Assembly (NCBI RefSeq): GCF_900101865.1
Contig: NZ_FNAH01000001.1
Coordinates: 680,192-744,191, forward strand
Length of the DNA: 64,000 nucleotides
Source of the DNA: Paracoccus isoporae
GTDB lineage: Bacteria; Pseudomonadota; Alphaproteobacteria; Rhodobacterales; Rhodobacteraceae
Direction: 5' to 3'
A program made the position numbers and the translations under genes. Positions within the stretch are counted from its first letter, which is position 1. The number at the start of each line of letters is the position of its first letter. Of the stretch, positions 52,344 to 63,794 are shown in pieces. The notes beneath the pieces were generated by a model. That model saw nothing but the letters and a program-made list of their open reading frames with translations, did no database searches and was not told where the DNA came from.

Positions 52344-54641
52344 ATGGCAGCGACGCATGACAACGATGCGGCTTGCCCGTTTAGTCGGCAGGCCCGCAGC
52401 TTCGATCCGTTCGGCGTGGCGTATCAATCCGATCCGGCCGAGGCGCTGCGCTTCTCACGCGAGGATGAGCCGGTCTTTTACAGCGAGGCGATGGGCTATT
52501 GGGTCGTCAGCCGCTATGACGACATCAAGGCGGTGTTCCGCGACAACATCACCTTCTCGCCCGCCAATGCGCTGGAAAAGATCACCCCGGCCACACCTGA
52601 GGCGGTGGCGGTGCTGAAGCGCGAGGGTTACGGCATGGACCGGACCCTGGTGAACGAGGACGAGCCGGTGCATATGGCCCGCCGCCGCGCGCTGCTGGAC
52701 GCCTTCGCGCCGGATGCATTGGCCGAACATGCCCCGATGGTCCGCGATCTGGTGCGCGAGAAGCTGGATGCCATCATCGAGCGCGGCCATTCCGATCTGG
52801 TCGAGGACATGCTGTGGGATGTGCCGCTGACCGTGGCGCTGACATTCCTCGGCGTGCCGGATGACGACATGACGACGCTGCGCAGCTTCTCGGTCGCCCA
52901 TACGGTAAACACCTGGGGCAAGCCCACACCGGATCAGCAGGTCGCGGTGGCGGAGGGGGTGGCGAAGTTCTGGAATTACTCCGGCGATGTGCTCGCGCGG
53001 ATGTCGGCGCAGGTGGACGCGGGAAAGGATGTCCACGGCTGGATGTATGACATGATCCGCCAGAACCGGGTCATGCCGGACATCGTGACGGACAATTACC
53101 TTCAGTCGATGATGATGGCGATCATCGTGGCGGCGCATGAGACCACCGCGCTCGCCTCTGCCAATGCGTTTCGCGAGCTGCTGACCCACCGGCATCAATG
53201 GGACGCAATCTGCCGCGACCCGGCGCTGATCCCGGCGGCGGTAGAGGAATGCCTGCGCCATTCAGGCTCCATGGTGGCGTGGCGCCGCATCGCGACGAGG
53301 GATGCGGCGGTCGGCGGGGTGACGATCCCGGAAGGCGGCAGGATCCTGATGGTCATGGCGTCCGGCAATCGCGATCCGCGCCATTTCGAGAACCCCGATG
53401 CGCTTGATATCTGGCGCGACAATTCGGCGGATCACCTGACGTTCGGCTATGGCGCGCATCAATGCATGGGCAAGAATATCGGCCGCATGGAGATGGCCAT
53501 CATCATCGAGGAGGTCAGCCGCCGCCTGCCGCATTTGCAGCTTGCCGAGCAGGAGCTGACCTATCTGCCCAACATCTCGCTGCGCGGTCCCGAGGCGCTG
53601 CGGGTCACCTGGGATCCGGCCAAGAACCCGGAACGGCAAGACCCCTCCCTACGACACACGGGGCGGAATTTCCCCGTCGGCGCGCCGGACCGGAAATCCA
53701 TTGTCCGCCGCCTGCGCGTGGCCGAGGCCGCGCCACTCGCCCAGAACATTCTCGGCATCACCCTGGCCGACCCTGCGGGTGAGCGGCTGCCATCCTGGTC
53801 GCCGGGCGCGCATGTGGACATCGTGATGCCGGACGGGGAGAGCCGGAAATATTCGCTCTGCGGCCCGGCAGATGCGGGCGAGTGGCAGATCGCGGTGCTG
53901 CGCGACGACCTCGGCCGGGGCGGATCGCGATGGATGCACGAGAATGCCGGCACCGGAGCAACATTGCCGGTCCGCGGCCCGCATAATCACTTCCGCCTCG
54001 AAGAGGACGCAGCCCATCATGTGCTGATCGCGGGTGGCATCGGCATCACGCCGATCCTGGCCATGGCGGACCGGCTGAAGGCGTTGGGAAAGCCTTACGC
54101 GCTTCATTATGCCGGGCGCAACCGGGCACGCATGGCGCATCTGGATCGGGTCGAGGCGGAGCACGCTGACGCGGTTGAGCTGCATCTCTCCGATGATGGC
54201 ACACGGTCGGATCTGGAGAAAATCGTTGCGGACGCGCCAGCAGGCAGCTTCATTGCCGCCTGCGGCCCCGCGCGGCTGCTGGACCAACTCGACGCGCTGA
54301 TGAGCCGCCGGCCCGACCTGCGGCTGCGGTTCGAGCATTTCTCATCCGACGACAGCGCCGCGGAACTGGCAACGGGTCAGGCCTTCGACGTCGAATGCAC
54401 CGACAGCGACCTGAGCCTGCACGTCCCGCAGGATCGCAGCCTGTTGCAGGTTCTGCGCGGCGCCGGTCTGGACGTGCCGTCCGACTGTGAGGAAGGGTTG
54501 TGCGGAAGCTGCGAAGTCGTTGTCGAAGAAGGACAAATAGAGCATCGTGACCGGGTGCTCACGGCGGTTGAGCGCGCGGCCGGGGACCGGATCATCACCT
54601 GCTGCTCCCGCGGCAGGGAGAGGCTGAAAATCAAGATCTGA
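52344..54641 (+). CDS. Self-sufficient cytochrome P450 (CYP116B-type P450-reductase-ferredoxin fusion)
   Basis: A 765-residue monooxygenase carrying its own electron chain. Residues 1 to about 430 are the P450: oxygen-activation helix with AAHETTAL, ExxR in EECLRH, and heme loop FGYGAHQCMG with Cys374 as thiolate ligand. About 455-680 is a phthalate-oxygenase-reductase-like FMN/NADH domain (RKYSLCGP and IAGGIGITPILAMA). The C-terminal plant-type 2Fe-2S ferredoxin has C715, C720, C723 and C753 (Cx4Cx2Cx29C). This order defines CYP116B enzymes such as P450RhF, known for broad hydroxylation and dealkylation of aromatics. The natural substrate is unknown. GGGAGG precedes ATG 52344; dctP follows after 27 bases, so it is co-transcribed with the TRAP genes. 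Confidence 0.93.
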   Translation: MAATHDNDAACPFSRQARSFDPFGVAYQSDPAEALRFSREDEPVFYSEAMGYWVVSRYDDIKAVFRDNITFSPANALEKITPATPEAVAVLKREGYGMDRTLVNEDEPVHMARRRALLDAFAPDALAEHAPMVRDLVREKLDAIIERGHSDLVEDMLWDVPLTVALTFLGVPDDDMTTLRSFSVAHTVNTWGKPTPDQQVAVAEGVAKFWNYSGDVLARMSAQVDAGKDVHGWMYDMIRQNRVMPDIVTDNYLQSMMMAIIVAAHETTALASANAFRELLTHRHQWDAICRDPALIPAAVEECLRHSGSMVAWRRIATRDAAVGGVTIPEGGRILMVMASGNRDPRHFENPDALDIWRDNSADHLTFGYGAHQCMGKNIGRMEMAIIIEEVSRRLPHLQLAEQELTYLPNISLRGPEALRVTWDPAKNPERQDPSLRHTGRNFPVGAPDRKSIVRRLRVAEAAPLAQNILGITLADPAGERLPSWSPGAHVDIVMPDGESRKYSLCGPADAGEWQIAVLRDDLGRGGSRWMHENAGTGATLPVRGPHNHFRLEEDAAHHVLIAGGIGITPILAMADRLKALGKPYALHYAGRNRARMAHLDRVEAEHADAVELHLSDDGTRSDLEKIVADAPAGSFIAACGPARLLDQLDALMSRRPDLRLRFEHFSSDDSAAELATGQAFDVECTDSDLSLHVPQDRSLLQVLRGAGLDVPSDCEEGLCGSCEVVVEEGQIEHRDRVLTAVERAAGDRIITCCSRGRERLKIKI

Positions 54642-54668
54642 CAAAGTTCCACAGGGAGGACATACTGA

Positions 54669-55685
54669 ATGAAAACCACCATCATCTCTGGCGCCGTGGC
54701 GCTGACAGCGGCATTGCCGGCCGCGGCGGAGACGACGTTGTCGCTGAGCCACTACCTGCCTGCCGTGCATGGGATCCACACGGATTTCATCGAACCGTGG
54801 ACCCAGCAGGTTTCCGAGTGCAGCGGGGGCGAGGTCAGCTTCGAGATCTTTCCGGGCGGCACCCAGAAAGGCAATGTCGCCAAGCAGCAGGAACAGGTGA
54901 TGGCCGGGGTGGTCGATATCGCGCATGGCCTGTCGGGCATTCCGCGCGGCCGCTTCAACCGCACCTCGCTGATCGAAATGCCGTTCTTGACCCGCGATGC
55001 GGGGGCTGCGTCCAACGCACTGTGGTCGCTCTATGAGGAAGGCGAGCTGGGCGACGAATATGACGGGCTGAAGGTGCTGGCGCTGCACGCGCATAATGGT
55101 GGTCTGCTGCACACCAATGGCACGCATGTCGAGACCATGGAGGACATGAAGGGCCTACGCATCCGCACCCCGTCCCCGCCCGTCTCCGAGATGCTGACCT
55201 TCCTGGGCGCCACGCCGCAGGGCCTTCCGCCCGGCGAGGTCTATGAGAACATCCAGCGCAAGGTGATCGACGGGACGGTGTTTCCGTGGGATCCGGTGAA
55301 AAGCTTCGGCCTGAACGAGGTGCTGACCGACCATCTGGATATCGGCGCCTATACCGTATCCTTCTTCTTCGTGATGAATCAGGACAAGTTCGACAGCCTG
55401 CCGGAGAACGTCCAGAACTGCATCGACGAGGCGTCTGGCGCGGAGCTGGTCGGCAAGTTCGGCGACTGGTGGGACGCGTGGGATGCGGCGGGTCGTGAAG
55501 AGGCCGAGGCGGCCGGCCACACCATCACCGCGCTGTCGGACGAGGAGCGCGACCGCTGGCGCGAGGCCCTGACCCCGATGATCGACAAATACCTGGAAAC
55601 GATGCAGTCCGAAGGCGTCGAGGACGCGGCGGAGCTTTACCAGAAGTTCCAGGACCGGATCGCGGAGTTCGAATCCGGCCAGTAG
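54669..55685 (+). CDS. TRAP transporter substrate-binding protein (DctP family)
   Basis: Periplasmic binding protein of 338 residues with signal peptide (cleavage near PAAA-E, about residue 18). The mature fold has the DctP traits: EQVMAGVVDIAHGLSGIPRG, the ligand-region MKGLRIRTPSPPVSEML and the conserved arginine in LRIRTPS that binds a substrate carboxylate in most TRAP proteins. So the imported compound is probably an organic or aromatic acid. GGGAGG lies ten bases before the ATG. It follows the P450 gene closely. Confidence 0.92.
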   Translation: MKTTIISGAVALTAALPAAAETTLSLSHYLPAVHGIHTDFIEPWTQQVSECSGGEVSFEIFPGGTQKGNVAKQQEQVMAGVVDIAHGLSGIPRGRFNRTSLIEMPFLTRDAGAASNALWSLYEEGELGDEYDGLKVLALHAHNGGLLHTNGTHVETMEDMKGLRIRTPSPPVSEMLTFLGATPQGLPPGEVYENIQRKVIDGTVFPWDPVKSFGLNEVLTDHLDIGAYTVSFFFVMNQDKFDSLPENVQNCIDEASGAELVGKFGDWWDAWDAAGREEAEAAGHTITALSDEERDRWREALTPMIDKYLETMQSEGVEDAAELYQKFQDRIAEFESGQ

Positions 55686-55763
55686 GCCCGGCCAGAAAAC
55701 CGCATCCGACAAGCCCCGGCGCGGTCAGCCGCGCCCGGGCCCGAGCTTTCTGAAGGACGAGAC

Positions 55764-56264
55764 ATGCAGAATTTCTTGCGCCGCATCGACGGCGTGATCG
55801 AGTTTCTGGCCGCCATTGGCGTGCTGGCCTATTGCGGCGCGGCGTTGGTCAGCGTGGCGGATGTGATCGGGCGCCGGATCGGGACACCGGTGCCGGGCGT
55901 CGTCGATCTGGTGCAGCTTTTCATCATGGCCGGTGCCTGGCTGTCGATCCCCTGGGGTTTCTCGGTCGCCGCCCATGTCGGCGTGGATTTCCTGATCGAG
56001 CGGCTGCCCAACGGGATCGGTCGTATCCTGCACGGGGTGGCCGCGACGGCGGCGATCCTGCTGATGATCCTGATCTTCATCGAGTGCATCCCCACCTACC
56101 GGATGCAGGTGATGCTGGGCGACAAGTCGCAGCAACTTGGTATCCCGATTGCCTTCTACTGGCTGCCGCTTCTGGGAGGCGTGCTGGCATCGGTGCTGGC
56201 GCTGATCCCCGTGGTCCTGCGGCTGGTGCTGAACCTGCCCCAGACCAGAACCGCTGCGCATTGA
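55764..56264 (+). CDS. TRAP transporter small permease (DctQ family)
   Basis: A 166-residue membrane protein with four helices; the family trait WLSIPWGFSVAAHVGVDFLI is present in the second/third helix area. It pairs with the large permease to form the Na-driven TRAP channel. AAGGACGAG precedes the ATG, and the DctM gene starts 10 bases after the stop. Confidence 0.9.
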   Translation: MQNFLRRIDGVIEFLAAIGVLAYCGAALVSVADVIGRRIGTPVPGVVDLVQLFIMAGAWLSIPWGFSVAAHVGVDFLIERLPNGIGRILHGVAATAAILLMILIFIECIPTYRMQVMLGDKSQQLGIPIAFYWLPLLGGVLASVLALIPVVLRLVLNLPQTRTAAH

Positions 56265-56274
56265 GGATCCTGCC

Positions 56275-57564
56275 ATGTCCATGCCTCTCATCGGCCTCGC
56301 CGGATTTCTTCTGACCCTCGTTCTGATCGCGCTCGGCTTTCCAGTGGCCATCTCCATGGCGGTGATCGGGCTGGCCGGGATCGCGCTGAGCGGCGGGCTG
56401 GATCAGGCCGCTTACGTGCTCTCCACCGCGCCGTTCGAGTCGATCTTCCCCTACAGCTTCAGCGTCATCCCGCTCTTCGTGCTGATGGGGGTGTTCGCGG
56501 CACATGCCGGGCTGTCGCGGTCGCTGTTCGACGTCATCAATGCCTTTGTCGGGCAATGGCGCGGCGGGCTGGCGGTCTCGACGGTCGGGGCCTCGGCCGT
56601 GTTCGGGGCGATCTGCGGCTCGTCGCTGGCGACTGTCGCCACGATCGGCCGCGTCGCCATGCCGGAGATGCGCCGCTATGAATACGACGACTCGCTCGCT
56701 GCCGCTTCGGTCGCGGCCGGCGGCACGCTTGGCGTGCTGATCCCGCCCTCGATCATCCTGGTGATCTTCGGTCTGCTGACCCAGACGCCCATCGGCGCGC
56801 TGTTCATGGGGGCGATCATCCCCGGTGCCCTGGGAACGCTGCTCTATGCGCTTGCGGTGATGGTGCGGGTGCGCAGGCGGCCCAGCCTTGCGCCTGCCGG
56901 TGCGCGGGTTGGCTGGGCGGACCGGGTCTCGTTGCTGGCCAGGGTCTGGCCGGTGGTGCTGCTGTTCGGCGTGGTGATCGGCGGGATGCAGCTTGGCTGG
57001 TTCTCGCCCACCGAGGCCGCGGCGGTCGGCGCGTTCGGTGCGTTTCTGCTCGCGCTCGTCATGGGCGGTCTCGGCGGCGCTGTCCTGCGCGAGATCATCC
57101 GCGAGACCGCGGCGCTGACCGGCATGATCTTTCTGATCCTGATTGGCGCGGCGTTCTTCAACTTCTTCCTGGAGACGACGGGTCTGCCGATGATGCTGGC
57201 CGAGACGATCGGCGCCTCCGGCCTGCACCCGACGGCGGTGATGGTGCTTATCCTGCTGTTCTACGTCGTGCTGGGCTGTTTCATGGACTCGATGTCCATG
57301 GTGCTGCTGACCGTGCCGCTGCTGGCCCCGGTCGCGATAGCGCTCGACTACGACATGGTGTGGTTCGGCGTGCTGGTGGTGACGGTGGCCGAGATCGGGC
57401 TGATCACCCCGCCGGTCGGGATGAACCTGTTCGTCGTGCAGGCCACGGCGCCGGGGCTGAAACAGGACACCGTGATCCGCGGGATCCTGCCCTTTATTGC
57501 CGCCGATGTGCTGCGGCTGATGCTGTTGCTGATCTTTCCCTGGCTGGTCTGGTCCGGGATGTAG
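56275..57564 (+). CDS. TRAP transporter large permease (DctM family)
   Basis: A 429-residue protein with about 12 membrane helices. Family hallmarks are SAVFGAICGSSLATVATIG, GTLGVLIPPSIILVIFGLLT and GLITPPVGMNLFVVQA. It completes a three-gene TRAP set in the usual P-Q-M order and ends the P450 operon; pyrF converges six bases later, so no further gene belongs to the unit. Confidence 0.94.
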   Translation: MSMPLIGLAGFLLTLVLIALGFPVAISMAVIGLAGIALSGGLDQAAYVLSTAPFESIFPYSFSVIPLFVLMGVFAAHAGLSRSLFDVINAFVGQWRGGLAVSTVGASAVFGAICGSSLATVATIGRVAMPEMRRYEYDDSLAAASVAAGGTLGVLIPPSIILVIFGLLTQTPIGALFMGAIIPGALGTLLYALAVMVRVRRRPSLAPAGARVGWADRVSLLARVWPVVLLFGVVIGGMQLGWFSPTEAAAVGAFGAFLLALVMGGLGGAVLREIIRETAALTGMIFLILIGAAFFNFFLETTGLPMMLAETIGASGLHPTAVMVLILLFYVVLGCFMDSMSMVLLTVPLLAPVAIALDYDMVWFGVLVVTVAEIGLITPPVGMNLFVVQATAPGLKQDTVIRGILPFIAADVLRLMLLLIFPWLVWSGM

Positions 57565-57570
57565 GCCGGA

Positions 57571-58257
57571 TCACGGCAGTTCCGCGAGGATCGCCTGCGC
57601 CGCGGCCCGCGGATCGGGTGCCTGCCAGACCGGCCGGCCCACCACGATGTGATCGGCCCCGGCGGCGATGGCGTCCGCCGGGGTTTCCACGCGCTTCTGG
57701 TCGCCAAGCGCCGCGCCGGCGGGACGCACCCCCGGCGTGACGATCAACCGGCCCTGCGCCTCGGGCAGCGCGCGGATCGCCGCGGCCTCGCGGGGCGAGG
57801 CGATCACCCCGTCGGCCCCGGCCTCGAAGGCACGGACGGCGCGCTCCACCGTCAATTCGTGCAGATCGCCCGGCGCGATCAGCGCCGCATCCAGATCGGC
57901 GCGGTCCAGAGAGGTCAGGACCGTCACGCCGAGGATCCGGGTCTTTGAACCGGCCGCGCCCTGCTTGGCCGCGCGGACCACATGCGGATCGCCATGCACG
58001 GTCAGGAAATCCAGGTCGAACTGCGCCAGCCCCTTCACCGCCGCCTCCACCGTCGCGCCGATATCGAAGAGCTTCATGTCCAGGAAGACGCGTTTGCCGC
58101 GCTCGTCCTTCAGCTCCCGCGCGAGCGCGAGCCCGCCGCCGGTCAGCATGCCCAGACCGATCTTGTAGAAGGAAACGCTGTCCCCGATCCGGTCAGCCAT
58201 TTCCATCCCGGCAATGGCATTGCCCATGTCGAGCGCCACGATCAAACGGTCATCCAT
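57571..58257 (-). CDS. pyrF: Orotidine 5'-phosphate decarboxylase
   Basis: Final step of UMP synthesis. The 228-residue TIM barrel starts DDRLIVALDMGN and has the active-site lysine block VFLDMKLFDIGATV (DxKxxD), the HGDPHVV loop and TPGVRPAG near the C-terminus with IVVGRPVW. ATG 58257 fits the family start; a second in-frame ATG lies 15 bases upstream. Monocistronic on this strand, divergent from clpB over 300 bases. Confidence 0.95.
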   Translation of the reverse strand: MDDRLIVALDMGNAIAGMEMADRIGDSVSFYKIGLGMLTGGGLALARELKDERGKRVFLDMKLFDIGATVEAAVKGLAQFDLDFLTVHGDPHVVRAAKQGAAGSKTRILGVTVLTSLDRADLDAALIAPGDLHELTVERAVRAFEAGADGVIASPREAAAIRALPEAQGRLIVTPGVRPAGAALGDQKRVETPADAIAAGADHIVVGRPVWQAPDPRAAAQAILAELP

Positions 58258-58557
58258 GCTGTTCCCTTCCATTTACGCAAACGGCCCGCTTATGTCGCGA
58301 AAGCATCGCGAAGAAAAGCGAAATTTCGGGAGACCGCCAAGCTTACAGGTCAAGCACACCCATCGGAGATCTACTCCGTGCGAGGGGCGGGCGCTGCGGC
58401 AGAGACTCATGCCGAGCAACGGGAACACCGCCCACGCAAACGGGTTCTGTTGCTATTGTAACACACCCCGATGATACCCAGATCAAACCCGAAGACCCGG
58501 CCCGCGCCGTGCCAGTTCGGGCGGCGCAATACCGGGGGCTGCATAGGAGAGATGTCC
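58258..58557. other. pyrF-clpB intergenic region
   Basis: 300 bases holding both divergent promoters. A short palindrome CGGAG-ATCTA-CTCCG lies near 58364. I looked for the alphaproteobacterial RpoH consensus (CTTG, then CCCCAT about 17 bases later) that would be expected for clpB; CCCCGAT occurs near 58466 and ACCCAT near 58358, but neither has a -35 at the right distance. Confidence 0.5.
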
Positions 58558-61194
<2,637 letters not shown>

Positions 61195-61210
61195 GCCGCG
61201 TGCGAACGGC

Positions 61211-61244
61211 AAACCCCCGCCTCCTTCGGGAAGCGGGGGTTTCC
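61211..61244 (+). terminator. Rho-independent terminator after clpB
   Basis: AAACCCCCGC pairs with GCGGGGGTTT around a 12-base loop containing TTCGG; it starts 16 bases after the clpB stop. T run is short (TTT within the stem, then CC). Confidence 0.8.
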
Positions 61245-62112
61245 AACATGAGCGTATCGACCTGAGGGGTCGGACTGGCCCTACACTGATTAACAAACTG
61301 CAACCGGACTACTCGTTAACAACCTCGCTGGGGCAGACGTCGCATTGCGCGGTCTTGCTTGCCACCAATCCAGGATGCGTGAATGCGGTAGGCTGTGCCG
61401 GGTCAGGACCGGAATTTCGATGCTAAACACTTGGAAACGCCGACTGGTTCCTGAAATTCTTCGAGTTGCTGAACAATGTTCGAGACGCTGCGTGGCAGAT
61501 TTCTCAAACAATCTTCTGCAAGGCTCGGAGGACGCGGAGAATATGTTCAACGCCGTCGAGGCCCAGCGGTGACCCGGAAAAAACCTCCCTTAACGAGAGG
61601 CCGGGTTGGCCCGCGGGGCGGAGCAAACATACCGGGCGACCTGACTCCGACCTACTGACACCTCCCTGACTGGACAACGTAAAGGCAGCGAACTTCGGCA
61701 CTTCTGCACCCGGGAGGATCCATCCACGCATCCGTCCCGAAGCCAAGTTAACCGCGATCTCAACCGGCCGCCCCGTGTCTTCAGACGGTTCTGTCTGATA
61801 AGTGTCCCGCTGGGTTAACGGCGGAGCACCATGCGGCCACTTCCTCCCAAACCTTGGAATGAAGGCGCTTTCACCTCGTCGGCGGGGCGAACGGCAGGAT
61901 TCCTTTAACGCGAACTGCTGAACCGAAGTTATCGCAGACACCCCGACAGGATGGCGCAGGAGGCCGCGTCAGGCGTTTTCTCAGGGACCGGTCCGAATCG
62001 AGATACGGTCCCGCCGGGCCGTGCCGCGCAGTCCTCGAACGGCAATGTGATCTGATTTGTGTGGCCGGTCCGGTGCTGGTGCCGCATGATGCGGTCAACT
62101 CAGGAGGCCGGA
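61245..62112. other. Unexplained 868-bp region between clpB and msrP
   Basis: No frame on either strand shows a recognisable family, although two open frames (75 codons rightward ending at 61572; 145 codons leftward, 61941-61504) exist. Base content is visibly less GC-rich than in the flanking genes, and several TTAA/TTAAC words occur. A hairpin GGGACCG/CGGTCCC lies at about 61983-62012. I could not fold a known RNA family from memory. Possibilities are an unlisted small RNA, decayed insertion sequence or a promoter-rich spacer before msrPQ. Confidence 0.5.
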
Positions 62113-63009
62113 ATGAAACTCGGATGGTCGGACGTCACCCCGCAGGCGCTGTGGCTTGACCGGCGCAGCTTTATCGCGGGCGCCACGGCGCTGGCGGCGA
62201 CACCTGCCGCGGCGCTGACGGGGTCTGCATCGCAGTACTCCACCTCGGAAAAGCCAAACAGCTTTGAGGAAATCACCAATTACAACAATTTCTACGAGTT
62301 TGGCTTCGGCAAGGAAGATCCCGCGCGATACGCCGACCGGATGACGACCGATCCCTGGTCGGTGGAAATCGGTGGCCTTGTCGAGCGACCGGGAAGCTAC
62401 GGCGTCGAGGATCTGGCACCCGATAACGCGCTCGAGGAGCGAATCTATCGCCTGCGCTGTGTCGAGGCCTGGTCGATGGTGATTCCCTGGCTCGGCGTGC
62501 CTCTGGCGTCGGTCCTGTCGAAAGCGGGCATCAGGCCGTCGGCCAAATTCGTCGCATTCGAGACGCTTTACCGCCCCGAGGAGATGATCGCGCAGCGCGG
62601 CGGCGGCATTGACTGGCCCTATCACGAAGGGCTGCGGATCGACGAGGCGATGCACCCGCTGACGATCCTTGCCACCGGGCTGTATGACAAGCCCATGCCG
62701 AACCAGAACGGCGCGCCGATCCGCCTCGTGGTGCCGTGGAAATACGGGTTCAAGTCCATCAAGTCGATCGTCAAGATCACGCTGACCGAGACCCAGCCGC
62801 TGACGAGCTGGCAGACCCTGCAGCCGCGCGAATACGGGTTCTATGCGAATGTGAACCCGGAGGTGGACCATCCCCGCTGGAGCCAGGCGACCGAGCGGCG
62901 CATCGGTGCCGGCCTGTTGGGCGGCCGGCAGGAGACGGAGATGTTCAACGGCTATGGCGATCAGGTCGCAGGCCTGTATGCCGGCATGGATCTGGCCAAG
63001 AACTACTGA
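62113..63009 (+). CDS. msrP: Methionine sulfoxide reductase, periplasmic catalytic subunit MsrP
   Basis: Molybdopterin enzyme that repairs oxidised methionines in periplasmic proteins. The 298-residue precursor carries a twin-arginine signal ([19 protein letters not shown]), so it folds with its cofactor before export. The molybdenum-ligating cysteine is in [17 protein letters not shown], within the sulfite-oxidase-like fold, followed by [25 protein letters not shown] precedes ATG 62113. The stop overlaps the msrQ start (TGATG), so both subunits are made together. Confidence 0.96.
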   Translation: MKLGWSDVTPQALWLDRRSFIAGATALAATPAAALTGSASQYSTSEKPNSFEEITNYNNFYEFGFGKEDPARYADRMTTDPWSVEIGGLVERPGSYGVEDLAPDNALEERIYRLRCVEAWSMVIPWLGVPLASVLSKAGIRPSAKFVAFETLYRPEEMIAQRGGGIDWPYHEGLRIDEAMHPLTILATGLYDKPMPNQNGAPIRLVVPWKYGFKSIKSIVKITLTETQPLTSWQTLQPREYGFYANVNPEVDHPRWSQATERRIGAGLLGGRQETEMFNGYGDQVAGLYAGMDLAKNY

Positions 63010-63605
63010 TGCAGGCACTGAATCGCGCGCTGAGGAAACTGCCGGAATGGTCGGCATGGCTGCTTGGTACCATCCCGCTCGCCCTGCTGGTCAGTGATGT
63101 GATGACATCCCAGCTCGGCGTGGATCCGGTGCGGGAGATCGAGCACCGGCTTGGCCGAACGGCGCTCTATTTCCTGATTGCGACATTGGCGGTCACCCCG
63201 CTCAGGCAGTTGCTTCGGGTCAATCTCATTCATCTGCGGCGGGCGCTGGGTCTGCTGTCCTTCAGCTACGCGCTGCTGCATATGCTGGCTTGGGCCGTGT
63301 TCGACATGGCGCTGCTCTGGGGCCAGATGATTCCCGATGTGGTGAAACGGCCCTATCTCCTGTTCGGGATGACGGGCTTCGTGATCCTGCTTGCTCTGGC
63401 CGTGACCTCGAACCGCTTCTCGATTCGGAAACTCGGTCGGCGCTGGCACAAGCTGCATCGCCTGGTCTATCTCGCTGCGCTTCTGGCCTGCCTGCATTGG
63501 CTCTGGGCGCTCAAGCTCTGGACCGGCTGGCCGCTGTTCTGCACGGCGGTGATTCTGATTCTGCTGGCCATGCGGCTGCCAGTCCTGCGGCGCGCCCGGG
63601 CATAA
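63009..63605 (+). CDS. msrQ: Heme-binding membrane subunit MsrQ
   Basis: Inner-membrane b-type cytochrome of the ferric-reductase-like superfamily that passes electrons from the quinone pool to MsrP. The 198-residue protein has six likely membrane helices with histidines at heme-ligand positions (SYALLHMLAWAVF, KLHRLVYLAALLACLHWLW). The segment RTALYFLIATLAVTPLRQ is a family trait. Length is normal. Partnership with MsrP is clear from the overlapping reading frames. Confidence 0.94.
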   Translation: MQALNRALRKLPEWSAWLLGTIPLALLVSDVMTSQLGVDPVREIEHRLGRTALYFLIATLAVTPLRQLLRVNLIHLRRALGLLSFSYALLHMLAWAVFDMALLWGQMIPDVVKRPYLLFGMTGFVILLALAVTSNRFSIRKLGRRWHKLHRLVYLAALLACLHWLWALKLWTGWPLFCTAVILILLAMRLPVLRRARA

Positions 63606-63609
63606 ATCC

Positions 63610-63637
63610 ATTTACAATCAATGGTTTGCGTTTTTTC
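63610..63637 (+). terminator. Weak terminator after msrPQ
   Basis: CCATT and AATGG form a five-pair stem with a seven-base loop soon after the msrQ stop, followed a few bases later by a run of six T. The stem is short for a strong terminator. Confidence 0.5.
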
Positions 63638-63765
63638 GGCATTTATATGAACACACCCCCTTGCGCCAGTCCGATACGGGCCGTAGATACCCCCTCACCG
63701 AAACGGCGGCGACGCCGGATCGGACGGGGCCCAGGCGGGCAGGCCGAAAAAGTCGGGAAACGCTC

Positions 63766-63794
63766 TTGACGGGATCGGAACCAATCGCTAGATA
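63766..63794 (+). promoter_or_regulatory. Strong promoter, probably of an rRNA operon
   Basis: -35 TTGACG (63766-63771), exactly 17 bases, -10 TAGATA (63789-63794). This is the best sigma-70-type promoter in the window, and it is followed by about 200 gene-free bases with rRNA-leader features running off the right edge. Confidence 0.75.

Noticed and set aside
58258..58557. RpoH heat-shock promoter before clpB
   Set aside because: CCCCGAT- and ACCCAT-like -10 candidates exist, but no CTTG-type -35 lies at the required distance.
61504..61941. 145-codon leftward open frame in the clpB-msrP gap as a real gene
   Set aside because: No family resemblance, poor start context and low-complexity R/P/S-rich sequence; left as part of an unexplained region.
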